A stretch of 27,822 bases of DNA, taken from the NCBI GenBank assembly GCA_021809235.1, contig JAKBAG010000007.1, positions 1 to 27,822 of the forward strand, given 5' to 3'. Positions 6,789-16,000 of this stretch are shown here, piece by piece. The notes under the pieces were generated by a model. That model was not told where the DNA came from. It did no database searches and saw nothing but the letters and a program-made list of their open reading frames with translations. Positions within the stretch are counted from its first letter, which is position 1. Every line of letters begins with the position of its first letter. This DNA is from Acidobacteriota bacterium. Lineage in GTDB: Bacteria > Acidobacteriota > Terriglobia > Terriglobales > Acidobacteriaceae. Position numbers and translations under genes: made by a program.

Positions 6789-8006
6789 ATGTCTGGCATG
6801 TATGGGTGGATACGCGCAAGGAGGAAGATCCAGCCTTGCCGAGTGGCTTTCGTGTGGCCGGGCCTGCTGCTGGCTGGGATGTTGTGCGTCGCTGGCGCGT
6901 TGCCAGGAGCGGCGCAGGCGGCTCCAGCACCGGATGCGCCGAACTCTCCGGTAGCGGTGGCGCCTGCCGACCTTCCGCCCCAGGACCCACGGATTGTGAT
7001 TGGCAACCAGACGCAGACCACGCCGACTGCCGGACGGAAGATGCTGGGCGGCAGTGCACCCGGCGCTGCCGCAGTGGGCGGGAACCGACGCCTTATCCTG
7101 ACCGACGGCAGCTACCAGATGGTTCGCAGCTACCAGATTGTGGGGGATCGGGTACGGTATTTTTCTGTCGATCGTGAGGATTGGGAGGAGCTTCCGGCGA
7201 CGATGGTGGACTGGAAGGCAACGCTTGCCTGGAAACCGGGTCCGGCGGCCGATCTGAACTCGGAAGGAATGCAGGAGGCCGCGGAGTTGGATCGCGAGGA
7301 GGGGGCGAAGCGAGCGGCCATCGATGCCGAGATGCCGGAGATTGTGCCCGGTCTGCGTCTGCCGGATCGCGATGGGGTCTTTGCTCTGGACCACTACCAG
7401 GGCAGGCCTGAGTTGGTGGAGATACCGGCAGTGTCCGGCACGCTGAACAGCACGAAGACAGATCTGCTGCGGGCGCTTGTGCCGTCGGTAGTGCCGACCA
7501 TGGTGCCGGCGATCAAGCCGGTGACGGGTATGCGACAGACAATGGAAGTGGCCGGATCTGCGGCACCCACGGCGCTGCATGATCGGCAGCCGCAGTTCTA
7601 TCTTTCTCTGGAGGACAGGCCGACTGCCGCGGCTGCCGATGCGGTGGTGGTGAAGACGAGCCAGGCAGCAGCACAGAACAACCAGCCGGGTGCAGCATCA
7701 GCCCATGCCGGGTTTGCCATCGTGCGCGTGGAAGTGCGGCATGCGGTGCGGCTGGTGGGCACTGTGCGCATCGGCAAGGATGGCAAGCCGGTCGCCAGCG
7801 AACATACGGTGCCGGTGAACACGACGGAGATGCCCGGCGGACAGTGGCTGCGGCTGCAGCCATCGACGGCGCTGCCCCCGGGCGAGTATGCGCTGGTGCA
7901 GCTGACAGCTCCAGGGAAGATGAGCGAGCAGCTGTGGGACTTCAGCATGCGACCGGATGCACCGGAGAGCCAGAAGGCGCAGATGCCGCTGGAGCGGCAA
8001 CCGTGA
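6789..8006 (+). CDS. Exported protein of unknown function
   Basis: This 405-residue protein has a basic N-terminus (WIRARRKIQPCR) followed by a hydrophobic stretch at about 20-42 ending AAQA, a good type I signal peptide. The mature part begins with a Pro/Ala-rich linker. A compact segment follows at about 100-150 (RRLILTDGSYQMVRSYQIVGDRVRYFSVD), which predicts beta strands of the kind seen in small periplasmic or lipoprotein modules. After an acidic helical region at about 158-180, the C-terminal half (about 260-390) again looks beta-rich (GFAIVRVEVRHAVRLVGTVR). No catalytic motif is recognised. A GGAAAGG lies upstream of the ATG, and a possible -10 TACACT sits at 6741-6746. It is divergent from the small HxH/CxxC gene, and its stop faces the ntrX stop only 18 bp away. 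Confidence 0.75.
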   Translation: MSGMYGWIRARRKIQPCRVAFVWPGLLLAGMLCVAGALPGAAQAAPAPDAPNSPVAVAPADLPPQDPRIVIGNQTQTTPTAGRKMLGGSAPGAAAVGGNRRLILTDGSYQMVRSYQIVGDRVRYFSVDREDWEELPATMVDWKATLAWKPGPAADLNSEGMQEAAELDREEGAKRAAIDAEMPEIVPGLRLPDRDGVFALDHYQGRPELVEIPAVSGTLNSTKTDLLRALVPSVVPTMVPAIKPVTGMRQTMEVAGSAAPTALHDRQPQFYLSLEDRPTAAAADAVVVKTSQAAAQNNQPGAASAHAGFAIVRVEVRHAVRLVGTVRIGKDGKPVASEHTVPVNTTEMPGGQWLRLQPSTALPPGEYALVQLTAPGKMSEQLWDFSMRPDAPESQKAQMPLERQP

Positions 8007-8024
8007 TGCGGGAACTGGTTCCGG

Positions 8025-9395
8025 CTATTCGCGCGTGGTGATGCCGAGAGCCTTCATCTTGCGGTAGAGATGGCTGCGTTCGAGGCCCAGTAGCTCGGCG
8101 GCACGGCTCACGTTGTGGCGCGCCTCCTCGAGCTTTTTCAGGATGTATTCGCGTTCGTATGCGTCGCGAGCCTCCTGCAGGGAGCTCCAATCATTGCCGC
8201 GAACTGCGCCCGTGCTGCGATGACTGAGCGTGGGCATGTGGCGGCGTTCGATGCGAAGGATGCGCGGATTGAGGATGAGGATACGCTCCAGTACATTGCG
8301 CAACTCGCGGACATTGCCGGGCCAGTTGTGCTGGGCGAGCAGTTCGCAGGCCTCCGGCTCGATCTCGATGCGGGCACGACCGTATTCCCGGCCAAGCTCG
8401 CGAAGAATCTCAGCCACCAGCGGCGGAATGTCCTGCTTGCGTTCGCGCAACGGGGGCACAAAGAAGGGAACCACGTTGAGGCGGTAAAAGAGATCTTCAC
8501 GGAAGTTGCCCTTCTGAATCTCCTCTTCGAGGTCCTTGTTGGTGGCTGCGATGACGCGGACATCGACCCGGATGGGCTGCGTTGCGCCAAGCGGGGTAAA
8601 GCGCTGCTCGTCGAGGGCGCTAAGCACCTTGGCCTGGGTCTTCAGGCTCATGTCGCCCACTTCGTCGAGGAAAAGTGTGCCGCCATCGGCGCGCTCCAGA
8701 ACACCGCGCTTGTCCTGTGCCGCACCGGCCTGTGCACCGGGGAAGGCCCCATTGCGATAGCCGAAAAGCTCGGCCTCAATGTGGGCCTCGGGAATGGCCG
8801 CGCAGTTCAGCTCCACAAAGACGCGGTCGCGGCGAAGGCTTTCGGCATGGATGGCGCGGGCAATCCGCTCCTTGCCGGTGCCGGATTCGCCATAAATGAG
8901 CACGCGCCCGTTGGTGGGAGCCATCAGGCGGATCTGCTGACGTAGAGCCTTTGCGGGAACGCTGTCGCCAGTGAGGCTGCTTTTAGCTGAGAACTGGCGC
9001 TGAAATTCGAGATTATCCCTGCGCAGGCGTCGAGCCTCTACGGCATGCTGGACGACCATCAGCGTGCGGTCGAGCGAGAGGGGCTTTTCCAGGAAGTCGT
9101 AGGCACCGAGCTTGGTGGCGCGCACGGCGGTTTCAATGGTGCCATGGCCGGAGATGATGACCACCTCCGGACGGGATTCCGTCGCGAGAGCCTGCACGTC
9201 CTGCATCACGTCCAGCCCGTCGCGGTCCGGCAGCCAGATGTCGAGCAGCGCCACTTCAAAGACGGCATCCTGCATGAGTGTAAGAGCCTCGGCGGCGGTG
9301 CCGACGGTGGTTACCTGGTAGCCCTCTTCGCGCAGAATCTCCTCCAGTGAGGCACAGATTTCAGCTTCATCGTCGGCAATCAGAATATGGCTCAT
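8025..9395 (-). CDS. ntrX: NtrX-like sigma-54-type response regulator
   Basis: This 456-residue protein has three domains. The receiver (about 1-120) carries acidic D8/D9, phospho-acceptor D52 (LLDIWLP) and K104. The AAA+ domain (about 140-375) carries Walker A GESGTGKE (169-176), Walker B GTLFLDEVGDM, and arginine-finger region FREDLFYRLNVVPF. A Fis-type helix-turn-helix forms the C-terminus (NVSRAAELLGLERSHLYRKM). The family uses ATP hydrolysis to open sigma-54 promoters when phosphorylated by its partner kinase. The sigma-54-contacting loop reads GAFPGA (216-221), not GAFTGA: the key Thr is Pro, codon CCC at 8739-8741. Its start lies 6 bp after the ntrY stop, so the two are translated from one message and form a two-component pair. 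The ntrX name rests on domain order and pairing with an NtrY-like kinase. Confidence 0.9.
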   Translation of the reverse strand: MSHILIADDEAEICASLEEILREEGYQVTTVGTAAEALTLMQDAVFEVALLDIWLPDRDGLDVMQDVQALATESRPEVVIISGHGTIETAVRATKLGAYDFLEKPLSLDRTLMVVQHAVEARRLRRDNLEFQRQFSAKSSLTGDSVPAKALRQQIRLMAPTNGRVLIYGESGTGKERIARAIHAESLRRDRVFVELNCAAIPEAHIEAELFGYRNGAFPGAQAGAAQDKRGVLERADGGTLFLDEVGDMSLKTQAKVLSALDEQRFTPLGATQPIRVDVRVIAATNKDLEEEIQKGNFREDLFYRLNVVPFFVPPLRERKQDIPPLVAEILRELGREYGRARIEIEPEACELLAQHNWPGNVRELRNVLERILILNPRILRIERRHMPTLSHRSTGAVRGNDWSSLQEARDAYEREYILKKLEEARHNVSRAAELLGLERSHLYRKMKALGITTRE

Positions 9396-9401
9396 GGTCG
9401 C

Positions 9402-11726
9402 TTACTTGGATGCGGTGGAGGTGGCTTCGGTTTCGGAGAAGGCCGACGTCGCGGCGGCTTCGGGAGCGGATTCCGGCGCAAGTTCGGCCACCGGCAGGCA
9501 GAGCAGGAAGCGCGCTCCCTGCGGTGAGTTGGATTCAGCGCGGATGGAACCGCGATGGTCCTGAGCAATTTTGGCTGCGATGGACAGTCCCAGCCCGGTG
9601 CCGCGCTGCTTGGTGGAGTAAAACGGCAGAAAGAGTCGCTCGCGCATATCCTCGGTCAGCCCGTTGCCGGTGTCGCTTATGGCCACCTCAATCTGGGAGC
9701 CATCCGTGGTGAGCGTAGCGGAGACGGTGAGCACCTTTACCAGGCTGCTCTGCATGGCCTCGGCTGCGTTGTCGATGAGGTTGGCCAGGGCTCGCTGGAT
9801 GGCAGCGGCATCGACCAGAACCGGCGGGAGTTCCTCTTGCAGTTGCACGCGCAGGGTGATGCCTTCCAGGCGGCCGGCAAACATGGCCAGGGCGCGCTCG
9901 ACAATGGGCTGAATGGCGGAAGGTCGCGGCTGCGGGGCAGGGAACTCAGCCAGCGCTGCAAAGTGATCGAAGAGGCTGCGCAGACTGGCCACGCTGCTCA
10001 GGATGACTTCGCTGCATTTACGCAGAACGCCGGGCGTTTCCGGAGTGGGTTTGTCCAGGTGGCGGAGCATTCGCTCCGCAGAGAGTCCGATGGGTGTGAG
10101 CGGATTCTTTACCTCGTGGGCAATGCGCTGCGCGGCTTCTTTCCAGGCCATCTGGCGCTGCGCGCGCAGCAGCTCCGTGGTGTCTTCCAGGACGACGATG
10201 GTGCCGTCGTCGCCTGCACCCAGGTCCAGACGGGCGCAGGTCACGGCCAGATGTGGAGCGGCTCCGGCACAGCGGGTTTCTAGTTCGGCTGAGGCTGCGC
10301 CCATGCGGCGCGCGCGCCGGATGAGCCGACCGATCTCGTCGCCGCAGTCGGACGGGAAGCAGGCGGTGACGGGCTGACCAACGAGTTGCTGCTCTTCGGG
10401 GTTGCGTGTGAGCTGGGCAAAGGCATGGTTGGCAAGCTGGATGACGCCCTGACTGTCCAGTGTAGCCACGCCGCTGGGGATGGTTTCAAGGATGGTCTCC
10501 AGCTCAAGTCGGCGTTCGTTGAGACGCTGGTTGGCACTGGAGAGCTGCTCGCGGGCGCTCTCTGCAAGCCGACGGCTGGTCTCCAGATCCTCAGCCATGT
10601 GATTGAATGCGCCTACGAGATCGGCCATTTCGCCGCTGGATTCGACAGCAATGCGGCGCTCCAGACGCCCCTGTGCAATCTCGTCCATGGCATCGGCAAG
10701 GGCCTCGACCGGACGGGTGATCTGCTTGGAGAGAAACAGCGCCAGCCACATGCTGGAGAAGAAGACCAGCGCTGTGATGAGCAGAAGCATGAACAGGTAC
10801 GTAGTGCGGATACGGTTGCGCGAGCGGAAGAGATTCCAGTAGCGAGTGGCTCCGGCGCGAATCTGGCTGGCTGTCTCGCTCAGTCCCGGTGGCAGTGGAA
10901 TGCCCACCACTACGATGCGTCCGGCAGGGGTGGCGGCAAGCCCGGTGACGAACTCCTGATTGCCGATCAGCAGAACCGGTTCATCGGTGCGCTGGGCAAC
11001 GGTAAGCAGATCGGCAGACAGACTGCCGTGCAGGATGGTCTGAGCTGTGGCCGTATCATCCATCCAGGCGAGCACGCGCCGCTGGGAGGTGGCGGCCGGT
11101 AGCTGGTAGCCCAGGATGGGAACGCGCTCTGCTGTATAGACGGCAACGAAACCATCCTCCAGGGTGATGCGGCGAGAGTGTAGTTCCAGGCGGGCCGAGG
11201 CATCGTCAGCATCCATGGCGCCGGAGACGGCAATGGCCTGCGCTTCCAGGCGGGCATTGGCGGCGGCATAGCGGGCCAGCTGATCGACAACATGCACGGA
11301 GTTCTGACGCAGCTCGGCGGTGGGCTGGGAGAACCAACGATCCACCGAGCGGTTCATGAGCACAAAGCTGAACAGCACCATGAATGCAGCAGGAAGCAGC
11401 GCGATGACAGCCGCACCAACCACCATGCGGGTGCGAAGACGGGAGCCAAGGGCGCGGCTGCGCTCGTCCAGGAAGAGCTTGACAATATTGCGCAACAGCA
11501 TGACCAGCAGCGCAAGCAGAATGAGAAAGGCCAGCACCGAGGTGGCCGTGAAGACAAGAATCTCGCCGGTCGTCTGCGGGGTCAGAAAGCGGATGCCGTT
11601 AGTGTTGAAGGCATTCAGCGCGATGAGGGCCGAAAGCAGCACAAAAACGCCAGCGGCCAGCAGAGCCGCTGTGCGTTTGCGCGAACGCTGTCCCTGTCGA
11701 TACGCTGATGCGTCCAGCAATGACAT
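9402..11726 (-). CDS. ntrY: NtrY-like membrane sensor histidine kinase
   Basis: This 774-residue protein has hydrophobic helices at about 20-40, 54-79, 100-123 and 310-333. A periplasmic sensor region of about 185 residues lies between the third and fourth helices. It is followed by HAMP (334-387), a coiled linker, PAS (about 405-515), HisKA with phospho-acceptor H537 (RIAHEVKNPLTPIG) and a HATPase domain with N653 (N box), DTGNG (685-689) and GTGLGLS (709-715). This is the NtrY arrangement. It should autophosphorylate and pass phosphate to the adjacent NtrX-like regulator. In proteobacteria NtrYX responds to nitrogen or redox/oxygen status; the signal here is unknown. The C-terminal 30 residues are Ala/Ser/Glu-rich. 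The start has no Shine-Dalgarno but a perfect TATAAT ends 6 nt before it. It begins 16 bp after the ald stop. Confidence 0.92.
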   Translation of the reverse strand: MSLLDASAYRQGQRSRKRTAALLAAGVFVLLSALIALNAFNTNGIRFLTPQTTGEILVFTATSVLAFLILLALLVMLLRNIVKLFLDERSRALGSRLRTRMVVGAAVIALLPAAFMVLFSFVLMNRSVDRWFSQPTAELRQNSVHVVDQLARYAAANARLEAQAIAVSGAMDADDASARLELHSRRITLEDGFVAVYTAERVPILGYQLPAATSQRRVLAWMDDTATAQTILHGSLSADLLTVAQRTDEPVLLIGNQEFVTGLAATPAGRIVVVGIPLPPGLSETASQIRAGATRYWNLFRSRNRIRTTYLFMLLLITALVFFSSMWLALFLSKQITRPVEALADAMDEIAQGRLERRIAVESSGEMADLVGAFNHMAEDLETSRRLAESAREQLSSANQRLNERRLELETILETIPSGVATLDSQGVIQLANHAFAQLTRNPEEQQLVGQPVTACFPSDCGDEIGRLIRRARRMGAASAELETRCAGAAPHLAVTCARLDLGAGDDGTIVVLEDTTELLRAQRQMAWKEAAQRIAHEVKNPLTPIGLSAERMLRHLDKPTPETPGVLRKCSEVILSSVASLRSLFDHFAALAEFPAPQPRPSAIQPIVERALAMFAGRLEGITLRVQLQEELPPVLVDAAAIQRALANLIDNAAEAMQSSLVKVLTVSATLTTDGSQIEVAISDTGNGLTEDMRERLFLPFYSTKQRGTGLGLSIAAKIAQDHRGSIRAESNSPQGARFLLCLPVAELAPESAPEAAATSAFSETEATSTASK

Positions 11727-11732
11727 GCGAGC

Positions 11733-11738
11733 ATTATA
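11733..11738 (-). promoter_or_regulatory. -10 box placed for a leaderless ntrY transcript
   Basis: TATAAT on the minus strand ends 6 nt before the ntrY ATG, so the predicted transcription start is the A of the start codon (11726). No Shine-Dalgarno is visible before this ATG. No good -35 is seen at 16-18 bp, where the sequence is the 3' end of ald. Confidence 0.45.
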
Positions 11739-11742
11739 GGCC

Positions 11743-12858
11743 CTAGCCGATGGCCTCCAGGGCAGGAAGCCATGCGCGGGATTGCGACTCGGCTACGCCG
11801 CGATGGGTAAGTTTGCCGCGATAGACGTTGAGGCCGTCCGCAAGTCCCGTATCCGCTCTGAGCGCAGCCTCTGCCCCCAGATTGGCCAGTCGCATCAGGT
11901 AGGGGAAGGTGGCGTTGGTAAGCGCCAGCGTGGAAGTGTGCGGTACGGCGCCGGGCATGTTGGTCACGCAGTAGTGGACGACCCCATCGACGACATAGGA
12001 GGGGTCGGAGTGCGAAGTGGGACGGGCCGTCTCCACGCAGCCACCCTGATCGATGGCGACATCGACGATAACGGCACCCTTCTTCATGCGCGAAACCATG
12101 GGCTTGGTTACGATCTTGGGAGCCGTGGCGCCGGGAATAAGTACGCCGCCAACAACCAGGTCGGCTTCGCGGGTGGCATGGGCCACGTTGTAGCTGTTGG
12201 AGGCCAGGGTGTGCAGGCGGCCGCCATAAAGATCATCCAGTTCGCGCAGGCGGTTCAGATTGAGATCGACCAGGGTGACGCGCGCACCCATGCCCATGGC
12301 AATCTTGGCAGCGTTTGTCCCCACAATGCCGCCGCCGATCACGCAGACATTGGCCGGAGGCACGCCCGGGACGCCGCCTAGCAGAATACCGCGTCCGCCG
12401 CGCTCCTTTTCCAGATACGCGGCACCCACCTGAATACTCATGCGTCCGGCGACTTCGCTCATCGGCGTCAGCAGTGGGAGCGTGCCAGCCTTGTCCCGTA
12501 CGGTCTCATACGCAATGCCGATAACGCCGGAGGCAAGCAGGCGGTCGGTCAGCTCCGGCAGCGGCGCCAGGTGGAGATAGGTGAAGAGAACGAGGCCGGG
12601 ACGAAAGTAGGGATACTCGGCGGCAACCGGTTCCTTGACCTTGACGACCATGTCCGCCTTGCCCCAGACGTTACCGGCATCGCCGACGATTTCCGCTCCG
12701 GCATCCTGATACTCGTGGTCAGGGAAGCCGGACTGCGCTCCGGCATGGGTCTCCACCAGAACAACGTGACCGGCATCGGTAAGTGCCCGTGCTCCTGCCG
12801 GCGTAACGCCGACGCGTGCTTCGTGGTCCTTGATTTCGCGCGGAACTCCAATGATCAT
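11743..12858 (-). CDS. ald: Alanine dehydrogenase
   Basis: This 371-residue enzyme is full length and carries the canonical Ald residues at canonical positions: R15 (EARVGVTP), K75 (VKVKEP), H96 (TYLHLAP) and D270 (DVAIDQGG). The Rossmann glycine motif IGGGIVGTNAA (174-184) binds NAD. It reversibly converts L-alanine, NAD and water to pyruvate, ammonia and NADH in the cytosol. Depending on conditions, it can assimilate ammonium or release nitrogen from alanine. The start is backed by AGGAG, 8 nt upstream, and a -10 TACAAT at 12888-12893. ntrY begins 16 bp after its stop, so ald, ntrY and ntrX are likely transcribed together, consistent with a nitrogen or redox theme. Confidence 0.96.
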   Translation of the reverse strand: MIIGVPREIKDHEARVGVTPAGARALTDAGHVVLVETHAGAQSGFPDHEYQDAGAEIVGDAGNVWGKADMVVKVKEPVAAEYPYFRPGLVLFTYLHLAPLPELTDRLLASGVIGIAYETVRDKAGTLPLLTPMSEVAGRMSIQVGAAYLEKERGGRGILLGGVPGVPPANVCVIGGGIVGTNAAKIAMGMGARVTLVDLNLNRLRELDDLYGGRLHTLASNSYNVAHATREADLVVGGVLIPGATAPKIVTKPMVSRMKKGAVIVDVAIDQGGCVETARPTSHSDPSYVVDGVVHYCVTNMPGAVPHTSTLALTNATFPYLMRLANLGAEAALRADTGLADGLNVYRGKLTHRGVAESQSRAWLPALEAIG

Positions 12859-12887
12859 CTTGCTCTCTCCTGGGTACTGCCCTGCTT

Positions 12888-12893
12888 ATTGTA
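12888..12893 (-). promoter_or_regulatory. Promoter (-10) of ald
   Basis: TACAAT on the minus strand predicts a start near 12881, giving a 22-nt leader that contains the AGGAGAG ribosome binding site. At 17 bp spacing the -35 is TTCCGA, a weak match. It would drive ald and probably ntrYX. Confidence 0.5.
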
Positions 12894-12964
12894 GATGCTG
12901 TGGGTGACCGTCGGAAGGCCCGGCAGCAGTGGATGCGTAGCTGCAGGGCAGGTGGGTTTTTACA

Positions 12965-13012
12965 GCACGAAAACGCCCCCGAATGCGGATGCCTTCGGGG
13001 GCGCTTTCGTGC
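12965..13012 (-). terminator. Intrinsic terminator after infB
   Basis: Read on the minus strand, GCACGAAA plus CGCCCCCGAA pairs with TTCGGGGGCG plus TTTCGTGC, an 18-bp stem with one mismatch and a 10-nt loop. The core GC stem is followed by TTTTCG. It ends the rimP-nusA-infB transcript and insulates ald, whose promoter lies 70 bp further on. Confidence 0.85.
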
Positions 13013-13029
13013 AGCCGGGCAGCTGCAGG

Positions 13030-16000
13030 TTAGTGTTTGGCCACCGAGGTAAGCGCACCCAGGTCGCTGGCAATGCGCTCGGTGGAGAAGGCTTCGAGGA
13101 CATCGCCTTCCTTGAGATCGCCAAAGCCAGCCACGCCGACGCCGCACTCCATGCCGTTTGTGACTTCCTTCACATCGTCCTTGACGCGACGCAGCGAGCC
13201 GATCTTGCCCTTGAAGACCTGTTCTCCGTCGCGCAGGACCTTGACCTCGGCATCGCGGCGAAGAACGCCGTCGGTGACGCGGCAGCCGGCAATGGTGCCA
13301 ACCTTGGGGATGCGGAAGATGTTCACCACATCGGCGCGACCGATGTAGTTTTCGCGGAAGGTGGGATCGAGCAGCCCCAGCATGGCCTTGCGAATCTCAT
13401 CCTGCAGCTCATAGATGATGGAGTGCAGACGGATTTCAACATCGTCCTGCTGGGCTAGTTCGGCAGCCTTGCGCTCCGGCCGGACATTGAAGCCGATGAC
13501 GATGGCATTGGAAGCCGAGGCCAGCAGAATGTCGCTTTCGGTGATGGCACCCACGCCAGAGTGAATGACCTTGATACGTACCTTCTCGGTGGACATGCGG
13601 ACCAGCGAGTCGGCTAGGACTTCCACCGAACCGGTAACGTCGCCCTTGAGGATGATCGCCAGATCCTTGATGCCGGCCTGACGAATCTGCTCGGCCAGAC
13701 CTTCCAGAGAGACGCGGCTGCTCTTGGCAAGCTGGGCCTCGCGCTCCTTCATCTTGCGATACTGCGCGATACCCTTGGCCTTGTCACGATCCGCCACAAC
13801 GAGGAAGGTATCCCCGGAGTCCGGCATTCCTTCCAGACCAAGGACTTCGACTGGCGTGGAGGGTCCGGCTTCCTCAATGGAGCGGCCACGATCATCAAAC
13901 ATGGCACGAACCTTGCCGAAGGTGTTGCCGACAATGTAGCTGTCATTGAGTCGGAGCGTGCCGTTCTGCACCAGCACCGAGGCCACGGTGCCACGGCCAC
14001 GATCGAGCTTGGCCTCGAGCACAGTGCCGACGGCCTTGCGACCGGGGGTGCACTTGAGGCTGGCCACGTCGGAGACCAGGCAGATCATCTCCAGCAACTG
14101 GTCGAGGCCGAGGCGTTTTTTGGCGGAAACCGGCACATAGACGGTTTCGCCACCCCAGTCCTCGGGGACCAGGCCACGATCGGCAAGCTGCTTCATGACG
14201 CGGTCCGGCTGCGCCTCCGGCTTGTCAATCTTGTTGATGGCCACGATGATGGGCACGTTGGCCGCCTTGGCGTGGTCAATGGCTTCGATGGTCTGTGGCA
14301 TGGGGCCGTCATCGGCTGCAACCACGATGACGACAAGGTCGGTGACCTTGGCCCCACGGGCACGCATCCGAGTGAAGGCTTCATGACCGGGGGTATCGAG
14401 GAAGACGATCTCGCGACCCGAGGCTGGCGAACCTTCCTTGCTGAATCGCACCTTGTAGGCACCGATGTGCTGGGTAATGCCGCCGGCTTCCCCTGAGGCA
14501 ACATCGGTTTCGCGAATCGCATCGAGCAGCGAGGTCTTGCCGTGATCGACATGACCCATCACCGTGACGACCGGCGAGCGCGGGACTTCCAGCTCGTCGA
14601 TATTGTCGCTTTCCAGAATTTCTTCCAGCGCCTGGTTGGCCAGCTCATCCTCGTAGCTGATTACGTTGGCGCCTACACCAAAGCGGGCGGCAACCTCTTT
14701 GACCATCTCGGCGTCCAGAGACTGGTTCACGGTCACAAAGACACCACGCATGAGTAGGGTAGCAATCAGATCCTTGGCGCGAATCTCGAGCTTTTCCGCA
14801 AGATCCTTGACGCTGATGCCCTCAGTGACCGTAATTTCCCGGGTGATGGGCAGCGGCTCGTTGCTCATGTAGGTTCCGCCCAGGCGCGGCGGCGGAACAA
14901 AGCCCTTCATCGGGCCTTCCTTGGTCTTGGGATACTGCTGACGGCCACGACCACGCGGCGGTCCGGAGGGGCGCTGCGGACGTGCCGAGTCGCCGGGAGC
15001 CGGCATCATGGGTGCGGCGCCAAATCCACCGCCTGGACGTGGGCCGCCCATGCCCCCAGGCCGCGGTCCACCAAAGCCGCCAGGCCGCGGTCCGCCAAAA
15101 CCGGGACGCGCACCGGGACCTCCGGGTCCGGCAAAGCCGGGTCGTGTGGGATGCTTGGGACGGGGTCCGCCAGGGAACTGGCCTGGAGCTCCGGCTGGAG
15201 CGCCAGGGCGCTGGAAGCCACCGCCCGGACGCCGGTCAAAGATGGGTTTGCCGCGTTCCAGTCCGCCCTGCGCACCAGGTGCCGGAGCGCCCGGCGGCGG
15301 AACGGGAGCCTTGTAGGACGGGCGCGGTCCGGTCTGCGGCATGATGACGCGACGTACTGGGGCTGCCGGTACGGCCGGAGCGGCAGCTGCAGTGACCGAT
15401 GGAGTCGTATCTGTTGGTTTGTCTGCTGCGGAGGGCGCATCCGCGATCGGTGCTGACGCAGCGGCGGGAGTGGCATCCGCCTCGACCGCCGGGACTGCGG
15501 CGGCAGTAGGTGCAACAGGGCTGGCTGTCACGCTGGCAGCCGGGCTGGCAGGTGCTTCCGGAGCCGAAGGAGCTGCCGCCACAACGCTGGAGGCAGCGCT
15601 GGGCGCAGATGGAGCCACACTGGCAGCAGGCCGTGCTGGGGGCGGTGCCACCACAACCTTGACTTCGGGGGCTTCCGTTGCCGGAGCTGCCGGACGGGCT
15701 ACCACTGGGGTGGCTGCCGGCCGTGCGGCTGCCGGAGTGGATGGCGGACGGGCAATGATTGTCTTTGCCGGCGGTGCAACGGCAATGGCCGGAGCCGGGG
15801 CGGCAATCACGCTGGGAGCTGGACGCGGCTGTGGCACGATGCGGCGCGGCTCCGGTTTGGCCGGAACCACAGTGACCGCCGGCGGACGAGGCGGCGCTGC
15901 AACTACCGGGGCCGCTGGCGGCGCAGCCGGTTTGCGCGCGGGGGGCTGCTCGGCCGCCTGCTTGCTGGCCAGAATGGCCTTCAGCGCATCACCCGGCTTC

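Noticed and set aside
5708..7021. Minus-strand open frame of 437 residues spanning the receptor start, the small membrane gene and the exported-protein start
   Set aside because: Pro/Arg/Ser-rich with no domain; it overlaps three better supported genes in other frames.
6663..7580. Minus-strand open frame of 305 residues opposite the exported protein
   Set aside because: Arg/His-rich composition typical of an antisense frame; the opposite strand has a signal peptide and Shine-Dalgarno.
8007..8024. Terminator between the convergent exported-protein and ntrX genes
   Set aside because: The gap is only 18 bp; the nearby GGAACTGGTTCC is too short and lacks a T tract.
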